Origin: AC-32 sp963763475
GTDB taxonomy: Bacteria; Actinomycetota; Thermoleophilia; Gaiellales; Gaiellaceae
Direction: 5' to 3'
NCBI GenBank assembly: GCA_963763475.1
Contig: CAVXOR010000002.1
Coordinates: forward strand, 496,001-560,000
Length of the DNA: 64,000 bases
This document shows positions 14,807 to 21,955 of this stretch, piece by piece; position 1 is the stretch's first letter, and each line of letters opens with the position of its first letter. The notes beneath the pieces were generated by a model, which did no database searches, was not told where the DNA came from, and saw nothing but the letters and a program-made list of their open reading frames with translations. A program made the translations under genes and the position numbers.

Positions 14807-15739
14807 ATGGGCCTCGTCGACTCCGCGATCGTGCGCCTGCTTCCGGCCGTGCCCAGGCCGGTCGTGCGCAGGATCTCCGCGCGCTACATAGCCGGCGAGG
14901 AGCTCGATGACGCGCTGCGGGTCGTCCGCGGCCTGAACGACGACGGCAAGCTGGCGACGATCGACGTGCTCGGGGAGGAGATCGCCGAGCCGGACGAGGC
15001 GCGAGCGATCGCAGTGGCCTACCGCGAGACCTTCGAGGCGATCGAGCGCGGGCGGCTGGACTCGAACGTGAGCGTGAAGCCGACGGCGCTCGGCCTGAAG
15101 CTCGGCTACGACCTCTTTCGCTCCAACCTGCTGGACGTGGTGCGGCACGCGGCCGAGCGCGGCAACTTCGTCCGGATCGACATGGAGGACTCGTCGACGA
15201 CCGACGACACGCTGCGGCTCTACCGTGAGCTGCGGGCGGAGGGGTTCGACAACGTCGGCGTCGTGGTGCAGGCGCGGCTGAAGCGGACGCTGGCCGACCT
15301 GCGCGAGCTCGCCGACCTGCGGCCGAACGTGCGGCTTTGCAAGGGGATCTACCTCGAGCCGGCAGAGATCGCCTACCGGGATTTCGACTCGATCCGCGCG
15401 AGCTTCGTGCAGGCGCTCGAGGAGCTGCTCGAGCTCGGCTGCTACGTCGGGATCGCGACGCACGACGAGTGGCTGCTCGAGCAGGGCCAGCGGCTGGTCG
15501 CGGCGCGGGCGCTCGGACGGGAGCAGTACGAGTTCCAGATGCTGCTCGGCGTTCGGCCGGGGCTCGGCGACCAGCTCGTCCGGGGAGGCCATCGCCTGCG
15601 GATCTACACGCCGTTCGGGCGGCACTGGTACGCGTACTCGCTGCGGCGGCTGCAGGAGAACCCCAAGATCGCGGGCTACATCGCCGCGGACACGGTCGGG
15701 CGCCTGCTGCCGGGCAGCAACGGCGGCACCAAAGCCTGA
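14807..15739 (+). CDS. Proline dehydrogenase, monofunctional
   Basis: A 310-residue TIM-barrel flavoenzyme of the PutA/PRODH family that oxidises L-proline to pyrroline-5-carboxylate at the membrane. Characteristic blocks are SNVSVKPTALGLKLG, RGNFVRIDMEDSS, VQARLKRTLADL, RLCKGIYLEPAE, IATHDEWLLEQ, EFQMLLGVRPGL and YTPFGRHWYAYSLRRLQENP with the substrate-binding YxxRRxxE-like element. The size fits single-domain enzymes of Thermus and actinobacteria. The pyrroline-5-carboxylate dehydrogenase is not adjacent. The ATG at 14807 is 15 bp after the MerR gene and follows TAGACT by 11 bases. Confidence 0.93.
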   Translation: MGLVDSAIVRLLPAVPRPVVRRISARYIAGEELDDALRVVRGLNDDGKLATIDVLGEEIAEPDEARAIAVAYRETFEAIERGRLDSNVSVKPTALGLKLGYDLFRSNLLDVVRHAAERGNFVRIDMEDSSTTDDTLRLYRELRAEGFDNVGVVVQARLKRTLADLRELADLRPNVRLCKGIYLEPAEIAYRDFDSIRASFVQALEELLELGCYVGIATHDEWLLEQGQRLVAARALGREQYEFQMLLGVRPGLGDQLVRGGHRLRIYTPFGRHWYAYSLRRLQENPKIAGYIAADTVGRLLPGSNGGTKA

Positions 15740-15806
15740 CTCGTCAGATCGCCACGGCGTAACGAGCGAACCCGGCGCAGTCCGGCGGGCGTCGGACAAT
15801 CAGGCG

Positions 15807-16700
15807 GTGACGCTGCGGCGGTACCTCCTGGTGCGGACGGGCTGGGCCGCAGGGATGCTGTTCGCCTTCGTCACGATCGCGTACTTCGTCGTCTGGGTGG
15901 CCGGCGACTTCCGCGGCGATCCCGGGTACGGCAGCTTCCTCTGGGACGCGCTCACCGGCTCGCTGGACGAGCTGTCCTCGAAGGCGCCGTCGAGCGAGCA
16001 CGTGAACGTGAACTCGCTCGTCTGGCATGCCTCCGGCGTAACGCTCTCGCTGTTGCTCGTGACGGCGGCGTTCACGGCGGTCCTCGCCTTCCTGTTCGCG
16101 CTGCTCGCCAAGCGCGGCCGCCCGGCCCGTTCGGCCGTCAGGGGCTTCGAGTTCCTCGGCGCCTCGCTGCTGCCGGTCTGGACGGGGCTCTACATCACCT
16201 TTTACCTCGGCGTCAGGGCCGGCCTGCTTCACACCTCCGGCTACTGCCCGCTGGTCTCGGCGCCGGCCGGCCACTGCCACGGCCCGGTCGAATGGGCCGC
16301 CCACCTGGTCTGGCCGGCGCTCACACTGACCATCTTCTACGCCGCGGTCTACACGCGGATCGTGCGGCACGACCTGGCCCAGTCCGCGCGCGAGTGCCGC
16401 CGGAGGGTCGCGGAGGGTGAGGACGCCCAGTCCGTGCGCCGCGACGTGAGACGCTTGTACACCGGGGTCTACGTGAAGCGACTCGCCCGCGACCTGGGGT
16501 TCGGGCTCGGCTTCGTACTCTTCGTCGAGACCGTCTTCGGCCTGCCGGGCCTCGGCCAGGCACTCGTGGTCGCTTCCTTCTCGGAGTCGGGGCAGCTGCT
16601 GGCCGGAGTGCTCGTCTGGGCGTCGGTGATCGCCGCACTCGCGAGCCTGCTCGCCGACGCCGCCGCCGCGGTCCTGGACGCGCGCTTCCGCCGCTTCTAG
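15807..16700 (+). CDS. Degenerate OppB-type ABC permease
   Basis: A 297-residue membrane protein with OppB/DppB topology: RRYLLVRTGWAAGMLFAFVTIAYF at the N terminus and ETVFGLPGLGQALVVAS near the C terminus. It shares with the permease at 10389 the extracytoplasmic SGYCPL...GHCHGP Cys pair and a following WP-x-L-T-x-x-x-x-Y-x-x-x-Y-x-R-I-x-R segment. The cytoplasmic EAA loop, which normally contacts the ATPase, is replaced by RECRRRVAEGEDAQSVRRDV and lacks the EAA-G core. It may therefore no longer couple to an ATPase. No other transporter subunit lies nearby. GTG start, seven bases after a GACAAT box. Confidence 0.8.
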   Translation: MTLRRYLLVRTGWAAGMLFAFVTIAYFVVWVAGDFRGDPGYGSFLWDALTGSLDELSSKAPSSEHVNVNSLVWHASGVTLSLLLVTAAFTAVLAFLFALLAKRGRPARSAVRGFEFLGASLLPVWTGLYITFYLGVRAGLLHTSGYCPLVSAPAGHCHGPVEWAAHLVWPALTLTIFYAAVYTRIVRHDLAQSARECRRRVAEGEDAQSVRRDVRRLYTGVYVKRLARDLGFGLGFVLFVETVFGLPGLGQALVVASFSESGQLLAGVLVWASVIAALASLLADAAAAVLDARFRRF

Positions 16701-17329
16701 GGCTTCCGGGCGACGACGATCAGGTCTCCGGGGACGCGCACCTCGCGGCGGCCCCAGCGATTCGGGTCGGGCAGCTCCTCGAGCCGCTCGAGCGCGAGAC
16801 CGGCGCCGCCGAGCGCGTGGATCAGTCGTCCGAGGGGCCAGGCTTCGAAGTAGCTTTCGTGCCAGTGCAGCATCTGGTCGAGGCACGCTGCGACCGGATG
16901 CTCGTCGTAGAGGAAGAGGACCCCCTTGCGCTTCAGCGCCGCGGCGAGCCCGGCCGCCCAGGCGTCGAGGTCGCCGATCTCCGCGAGCGCGCCCCACGAC
17001 GAGTAGACGACGTCGAAGCGCCCGCGCCGCAGCTCGACCGGCAGCGCCTCGGGCGAGGCGGTCACCAGCGCGGCGTCGGGCAAGCGCTTGCGGGCGGCCA
17101 CCACCGTCTCCTCCGACGAGTCGACTCCAGTCACCAGCGCTCCCAGCGACATCAGCGCGGCCGTCTCGCGCCCGGCCCCGCAGGCGAGGTGCAGGACGTG
17201 CCGGCCGCCGATGTCGGGCAGCCGCTCGCGCACAGGCTTCGGCAGCGTCCTCGAGCCGCGCGCCGACGAGCGCCGGATGCGCTTGTGTGCCTCCTCCCAG
17301 GCGCGCAGGTTGGTGTCGGTCGGCTCCAT
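16697..17329 (-). CDS. Class I SAM-dependent methyltransferase
   Basis: A 210-residue methyltransferase with motif I HVLHLACGAGRETAAL, the acidic VTGVDSSEE strand-2 end and FDVVYSSWGALAEIGD. The C-terminal half has HWHESYFEAWPLGRLI, common in small-molecule methyltransferases of actinobacteria. Substrate unknown. ATG at 17329 overlaps the stop of the upstream reductase gene by one base (TGATG), so it is translationally coupled to it and the two may act in one pathway. An in-frame upstream extension exists but would lie within the reductase gene and lacks support. Confidence 0.8.
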   Translation of the reverse strand: MEPTDTNLRAWEEAHKRIRRSSARGSRTLPKPVRERLPDIGGRHVLHLACGAGRETAALMSLGALVTGVDSSEETVVAARKRLPDAALVTASPEALPVELRRGRFDVVYSSWGALAEIGDLDAWAAGLAAALKRKGVLFLYDEHPVAACLDQMLHWHESYFEAWPLGRLIHALGGAGLALERLEELPDPNRWGRREVRVPGDLIVVARKP

Positions 17330-18069
17330 CAGGCGAGTAGCGAGAACCCGCCGTCGACGATCAGCGTGTGGCCGCACACCATCTTGGCCTCGGGCGAGCA
17401 GAGGAAGCACACAGCGTCCGCGATGTCGCCCGGTTCGACCAGCCGTCCCGCCGGCGTGCGTTCCAGTCCAGTCGAGATCATGGCCTCGCGGTTCGGGAAG
17501 TGCTCGAGCGCGCCGGTCTCGACCACGCCCGCCGAGACCGCGTTGACCCGGATCCCGCGGGGAGCCAACTCCACCGCCAGGTAGCGGACGAGCGCCTCGA
17601 GCGCAGCCTTGGAGACGCCGACCAGCGTGTAGTTCTCCATCACCCGGATCGAGCCGAGGCTCGAGACACCGACGATCGACGAGCCCTCAGGCATCTGCGG
17701 CACGCACGCCCGGGCGAGTGTCAGCAACGCCCGCGAGTTCGCCGACAACGTCCAGTCCCAGTGCTTCTCCTCGGTCTCGAGCGCAGGCCTGATCACGCCC
17801 GTGGCCGCGTTGTGGACGAGCACGTCGAACGGCCCGAGCTTCGCGGCCTCCGCTGCGACTCGCTCCGAGGCGACGCTCCCGCGCAGCAGCAACGGCTCGG
17901 CCCCAGCGGCCCGCAGCTCCTCGGCCGTCTCCTCCGCGGCGCGGTCGTTCCTCAGGTACCCGATCGCCACGCGCGCGGCGCCCCGCTCGGCGAAGAGCTG
18001 CGCGATCGCCTTGCCGATCCCACGCGAACCGCCCGTGACGAGCACGGACGCCCCTTCGAACGAGCTCAT
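17329..18069 (-). CDS. fabL: Enoyl-ACP reductase-like short-chain dehydrogenase (FabL type)
   Basis: A 246-residue SDR with the cofactor loop TGGSRGIGKAIA (about 12-23). The active site is Y-x6-K (YTLVGVSK) rather than the classical Y-x3-K, as in enoyl-ACP reductases, and the stretch VNAVSAGVVETGALEHFPNR and the C-terminal AVCFLCSPEAKMVCGHTLIVDGG match Bacillus FabL. It would reduce trans-2-enoyl-ACP in fatty acid elongation with NADPH. It lies between a small protein (ATGA overlap) and a methyltransferase (TGATG overlap). Other SDR functions cannot be excluded without a tree. Confidence 0.8.
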   Translation of the reverse strand: MSSFEGASVLVTGGSRGIGKAIAQLFAERGAARVAIGYLRNDRAAEETAEELRAAGAEPLLLRGSVASERVAAEAAKLGPFDVLVHNAATGVIRPALETEEKHWDWTLSANSRALLTLARACVPQMPEGSSIVGVSSLGSIRVMENYTLVGVSKAALEALVRYLAVELAPRGIRVNAVSAGVVETGALEHFPNREAMISTGLERTPAGRLVEPGDIADAVCFLCSPEAKMVCGHTLIVDGGFSLLA

Positions 18070-18347
18070 CGCCGCGGCAGGGGCTCGTCGGCGGGCGCGG
18101 AGCTCGGAATCTCCTCCCAGCCGGGAGCGTCGCGCCGCACCTTCGGGCCTTCGGCCGCCTTGGTCGAGGCGTGGCCGAGCCGGTCGAGCAGCTCCATCTT
18201 CTCCTCGGCGTAGCGGCGCACCTCGTGGTCGGCGGGCAGGTCGAGCACGAGCTCCTCCACGCGGGCGCGCAGCTGGTAGGCGAAGTGCGGCGTCGCCGGA
18301 CCGACGAGCGCGTCGATCTGGTCGGTGGTCGGCTCGGGCTGCGGCAT
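18066..18347 (-). CDS. Small hypothetical protein upstream of FabL-like gene
   Basis: A 93-residue soluble protein starting MPQPEPTTDQIDALVGPATPHFAYQLRARV and containing LVLDLPADHEVRRYAEEKMELLDRLG; no recognised family, but the sequence looks helical and the codon pattern is normal. The 3' end overlaps the reductase start by four bases, so it heads a three-gene operon with the reductase and methyltransferase. ATG at 18347 is used; a longer reading would run into the divergent transporter gene. Confidence 0.68.
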   Translation of the reverse strand: MPQPEPTTDQIDALVGPATPHFAYQLRARVEELVLDLPADHEVRRYAEEKMELLDRLGHASTKAAEGPKVRRDAPGWEEIPSSAPADEPLPRR

Positions 18348-18378
18348 GGGCCGAAGCCTAATCGGTAGGTTCGAAGTG

Positions 18379-19278
18379 ATGCGACGTCCCGAGCTAGCCG
18401 ACGTGATGCTGCTCGCGACGGTCACTCTCTGGGCCCTCAACTTCACGGTCACGAAGTACGTGATCTCCCACGGCTTCCAGCCGGTCGCGTACGGCGTGCT
18501 GCGCTTCGGGTCGGCGGCGATCCTGTTCGCCGCCTTCACCTGGTGGCGCGAACGCTCCTTCGCGATCGGCCGCCGCGACCTCGCCGTGTTGGTCGGCGCC
18601 GCGCTCGTCGGGATCTTCCTCAACCAGCTCTCGTTCGTCTACGCGATCAAGCTGACGACGGCGACGACCGTGGCGCTGCTCTTCGGGACGCTCCCGGTGA
18701 TGACGGGGATCTTCGCCTACCTGCTCGGGATCGAGCGGCTCAACTCCCGCTTCTGGATGGCGGCGGTGCTCGCGTTCGCCGGCGCCGCGCTCGTCGCGCT
18801 CGGCGCGGGCACCGGTGTCTCCGGCCAGCTCTGGGGCGACCTGCTCGGCTTCGCGGCCTCGGCCACCTGGGCCTGGTACACGGTCGCGGTCTCGCCCCTG
18901 TTGCACCGCTACTCGACCGTGCGGGTCAGCGCCGTCGCCTTCACGATCGGGACGATCCCGCTGCTCGCGGTCGGCCTGCCGCAGCTGGCGAGCCAGGATT
19001 ACGACCTCCCGGCGACGATCTGGCTACTGCTCGCCTTCGCAGTGGTCGGCCCGCTCGTGGTCGCGAACCTGCTCTGGTTCGGCGGGATCAGCCGCGTCGG
19101 CCCGTCGCGCGCCGCGGTCTTCGCCAATGCGCAGCCCTTCCTCGCGGCGGTCTTCTCGCTGCTGATCCTGTCCGAGCCGCTCGGACGCCTGCAGGTAGTG
19201 GGCGGCTTCCTGATCGCCTGCGCGATCCTGATCTCGCGCATCCCCTCTCGCGCCCGTACGGAGGTCGTGCCGACGTGA
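18379..19278 (+). CDS. EamA/DMT family transporter
   Basis: A 299-residue inner-membrane protein with ten predicted helices in two EamA repeats; typical features are VTLWALNFTVTKYVISHG in helix 1, the LLFGTLPVMTGIFAYLLG segment and AVFANAQPFLAAVFSLLILSEPL in the second repeat. Members export amino acids, nucleotide-related metabolites or drugs; the substrate is unknown. The ATG at 18379 follows a TAGGTT box by seven bases. The stop overlaps the GTG of an MFS exporter gene (GTGA), and that gene in turn overlaps hpd, giving a three-gene operon. Confidence 0.9.
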   Translation: MRRPELADVMLLATVTLWALNFTVTKYVISHGFQPVAYGVLRFGSAAILFAAFTWWRERSFAIGRRDLAVLVGAALVGIFLNQLSFVYAIKLTTATTVALLFGTLPVMTGIFAYLLGIERLNSRFWMAAVLAFAGAALVALGAGTGVSGQLWGDLLGFAASATWAWYTVAVSPLLHRYSTVRVSAVAFTIGTIPLLAVGLPQLASQDYDLPATIWLLLAFAVVGPLVVANLLWFGGISRVGPSRAAVFANAQPFLAAVFSLLILSEPLGRLQVVGGFLIACAILISRIPSRARTEVVPT

Positions 19279-20810
19279 GCCTGCGCGAGCGGCTCGCGCG
19301 CACGCCGCCGGGCTACCGCTTCTCGATCGGCCGGATCCTGGCGATCTACTCCGGCCTGATGGTCGCGCTGCTGCTGGCCGCGCTCGACCAGACGATCGTC
19401 GCGACCGCGCTGCCACGGGTGGTCGGCGAGCTCGGTGGGATCGGGCAGTACTCGTGGGTCTTCACCGCCTACATGCTCGGCTCGACCGTGACCGTGCCGC
19501 TCTACGGCAAGCTCGGCGACGCGCACGGTCGCAAGCCGCTCTTCATCATCGCGATCACGATCTTCCTGATCGGCTCGGCACTCTGCGGGGCGGCCCAGAA
19601 CATGGTGCAGCTCGTGGTCTTCCGGGCCATCCAGGGCGTCGGCGCTGGCGGCCTCTTCCCGCTCACGCTGGCGATGGTCGGGATGATCGTTCCGCCACGC
19701 GACCGCGGGAAGTACCAGGGCCTGATCGGCTCGGTCTTCGCCGCCGCCTCGATCATCGGGCCGCTGATCGGCGGGTTCATCGTCGACAACACCTCGTGGC
19801 GCTGGATCTTCTTCGTCAACCTGCCGGTCGGGATCGTCGCGCTCGTCGTGATCCTGGTGACGATGCCGAGGCGGGCGACGCAGCACCAGCACTCGATCGA
19901 CTGGCTCGGCGCGGGTGTGCTCGCGCTGGGAACGACAGCGCTGCTTCTCGGGCTGGTCTGGGGCGGCAACGACTACCCCTGGGGCTCGGTCGAGGTGCTC
20001 GGGGCGCTCGCCGTCGCGGTCGTCCTGCTGGCGGCATTCGCGCTGATCGAGCGGCGGGTGCGCGAGCCGATCCTCCCCTTCGAGCTGCTGCGCAACCAGA
20101 CGGTCTCCTCGAGCGTCGCGTGCATGTTCCTCGTCGGCGCGGCGATGTTCGGGACGATCAGCTTCGTGCCGCTGTTCGTGCAGGGCGTGATCGGCACGTC
20201 GGCGACCTCGTCGGGCGTCGTCCTCACTCCGCTGATGCTCGGCGCGGTGACGACCAGCTTCCTCTCGGGTCAGGTGGTCTCGAGGACGGGCCGCTACCGG
20301 CCGAACACGCTGATCGGGCCCGTCGTGCTCGGGCTCGGCGAGCTGATGCTCTGGCGGCTCGGGGTCGACGCGACGAACGCCGACGCAGCGAAGGCGATGG
20401 TGATCGCGGGTGTCGGGCTCGGGATGATGATGCAGATCTTCGTGCTCTCGATCCAGAACTCGGTCCCGCGAATGCAGATGGGCTCCGCCACGGCGCTGAG
20501 CCAGTTCTCGCGCTCGATCGGGGCCACGCTCGGCGTCGCGGCGATGGGCGCGATCGTCAACCAGCGGCTGCCCCAGAGCGCACGGATCGAGGGCACGGCG
20601 ATCCACCGGCTGCCGCCGGCCGGGCGCGAGGCGCTGGCGAACGCGCTGCACCCGGCCTTCCTGCTCGCCGCCGTGCTCTGCCTGCTCGTGTTCGTGATCT
20701 CGCTGCGCTGGGTGCGCGAGGTGCCGCTTCGTCACGGATTCGAGGAGACAGCGCCGCCGGTCGGCGACGAGGCCTCTCTTCAGCAGGCCGCAGTAAGATC
20801 AGAGTCGTGA
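19275..20810 (+). CDS. DHA2-type MFS exporter (EmrB/QacA subfamily, 14 helices)
   Basis: A 511-residue major facilitator with the DHA2 start LLLAALDQTIVATALPRVVGEL (helix 1, motif D1), the loop motif GKLGDAHGRKPLF (motif A), FRAIQGVGAGGLFPL (motif B-like) and GSVFAAASIIGPLIGGF (motif C, antiporter). Such proteins export drugs or metabolites against protons. Start GTG overlaps the preceding EamA stop and its own stop overlaps the hpd start (GTGA), so three genes are translated in a chain. Being in one operon with hpd, a role in exporting aromatic or tyrosine-derived compounds is possible but not shown. Confidence 0.92.
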   Translation: MSLRERLARTPPGYRFSIGRILAIYSGLMVALLLAALDQTIVATALPRVVGELGGIGQYSWVFTAYMLGSTVTVPLYGKLGDAHGRKPLFIIAITIFLIGSALCGAAQNMVQLVVFRAIQGVGAGGLFPLTLAMVGMIVPPRDRGKYQGLIGSVFAAASIIGPLIGGFIVDNTSWRWIFFVNLPVGIVALVVILVTMPRRATQHQHSIDWLGAGVLALGTTALLLGLVWGGNDYPWGSVEVLGALAVAVVLLAAFALIERRVREPILPFELLRNQTVSSSVACMFLVGAAMFGTISFVPLFVQGVIGTSATSSGVVLTPLMLGAVTTSFLSGQVVSRTGRYRPNTLIGPVVLGLGELMLWRLGVDATNADAAKAMVIAGVGLGMMMQIFVLSIQNSVPRMQMGSATALSQFSRSIGATLGVAAMGAIVNQRLPQSARIEGTAIHRLPPAGREALANALHPAFLLAAVLCLLVFVISLRWVREVPLRHGFEETAPPVGDEASLQQAAVRSES

Positions 20811-21907
20811 GCCAGACCGACTTCATGCCGCTCGACGGTTGGGACCACGTCGAGCTGTGGGTCGGCAACGCCAAGCAGTCGGCCTACTTCTACGAGCACG
20901 CCTTCGGCTTCACCCGCACGGCCTACGCGGGGCCCGAGACCGGCGTCCGCGACCGGGCCTCCTACGTGCTCGAGCAGGGCGAGATCCGACTGCTCGTGAC
21001 GAGCGGCCTGCGAAACGACAGCGAGATCACGCAGTACGCGTGCCGGCACGGCGATGCAGCGAAGAGCATCGGCCTCCAGGTGCCGAGCGCCGCCGAGGCC
21101 TACCGCCAGGCGGTTCAGCGCGGCGCGCGCGTGATCGCCGAGCCGCACTGGCTCGAGGACGACTTCGGCCGCGTGGAGCTCTCCGCGATCGGCACCTACG
21201 GCGACGTGATCCACACCTTCGTCAACCGCCGAGAGTACGCCGGCCCGTACCTCCCCGGCTACGTCTCGGTGACCGAGAACGGCCATGCCGACGCCGGCGT
21301 GGGGCTGAAGGCGCTCGACCACGTCGTCGGCAACGTCGAGCTCGGCCGCATGAACCACTGGGTGGAGTTCTATGAGCGCGTGTTCGGGATGACGAACATC
21401 GTCCACTTCGGCGACGACCAGATCCAGACCGAGTACTCGGCCCTGATGTCCAAGGTGATGGCGGACGGCAGCGGCAAGATCAAGTTTCCGATCAACGAGC
21501 CGGCCGAGGGCAAGCGCAAGAGCCAGATCGAGGAGTACCTCGAGTTCAACCACGGCCCGGGCGTCCAGCACATCGCGCTGCAGAGCGAGGACATCGTCCG
21601 CACCGTCCAGGCGCTGAAGGAGCGCGGAGTGCTCTTCCTCGACACGCCGGATGCCTACTACGACGAGGTCGAGGAGCGCGTCGGCGAGATCGGCGAGGAC
21701 TACGTCGACCTGCAGCGCCTGAAGATCCTGGCCGACCGCGACGAGGACGGCTACCTGCTGCAGATCTTCACGAAGACGGCGCAGGACCGGCCGACGGTCT
21801 TCTTCGAGGTGATCGAGCGCCACGGCGCGACCACCTTCGGCGAGGGCAACTTCAAGGCGCTGTTCGAGAGCATCGAGCGCGAGCAGGCGCTCCGCGGCAA
21901 CCTCTAG
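20807..21907 (+). CDS. hpd: 4-Hydroxyphenylpyruvate dioxygenase
   Basis: A 366-residue non-heme iron enzyme converting 4-hydroxyphenylpyruvate to homogentisate, the second step of tyrosine breakdown. It consists of two VOC (vicinal oxygen chelate) halves. The iron ligands are His172 (LDHVVGN), His255 (VQHIAL) and Glu334 (FFEVIER), and KFPINEPAEGKRKSQIEEYL is the family's core segment. Length is typical. The GTG overlaps the stop of the MFS gene, though a TAAGAT box seven bases upstream could give an independent leaderless start. The next two pathway enzymes, hmgA and a fumarylacetoacetase-like gene, are 7-9 kb downstream on the same strand. Confidence 0.96.
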   Translation: MSQTDFMPLDGWDHVELWVGNAKQSAYFYEHAFGFTRTAYAGPETGVRDRASYVLEQGEIRLLVTSGLRNDSEITQYACRHGDAAKSIGLQVPSAAEAYRQAVQRGARVIAEPHWLEDDFGRVELSAIGTYGDVIHTFVNRREYAGPYLPGYVSVTENGHADAGVGLKALDHVVGNVELGRMNHWVEFYERVFGMTNIVHFGDDQIQTEYSALMSKVMADGSGKIKFPINEPAEGKRKSQIEEYLEFNHGPGVQHIALQSEDIVRTVQALKERGVLFLDTPDAYYDEVEERVGEIGEDYVDLQRLKILADRDEDGYLLQIFTKTAQDRPTVFFEVIERHGATTFGEGNFKALFESIEREQALRGNL

Positions 21908-21955
21908 CCAACAGGGCCGATTGTGAGCGGTACCGGAGGGGTCTAGCCTTGTCTG

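Noticed and set aside
17330..17410. N-terminal extension of the methyltransferase at 16697 to 17410.
   Set aside because: The extra codons lie within the reductase gene and read MLPLLARGQDGVRPHADRRR, without family similarity; the TGATG junction fits a start at 17329.
18543..20810. Very long alternative frames opposite or across real genes (for example through 18.5-20.8 kb, 8.4-10.9 kb, 55-56 kb).
   Set aside because: They are Arg/Ala/Pro-rich by-products of 70% G+C DNA and show no protein-family signal; real genes occupy the same DNA with normal third-position bias.
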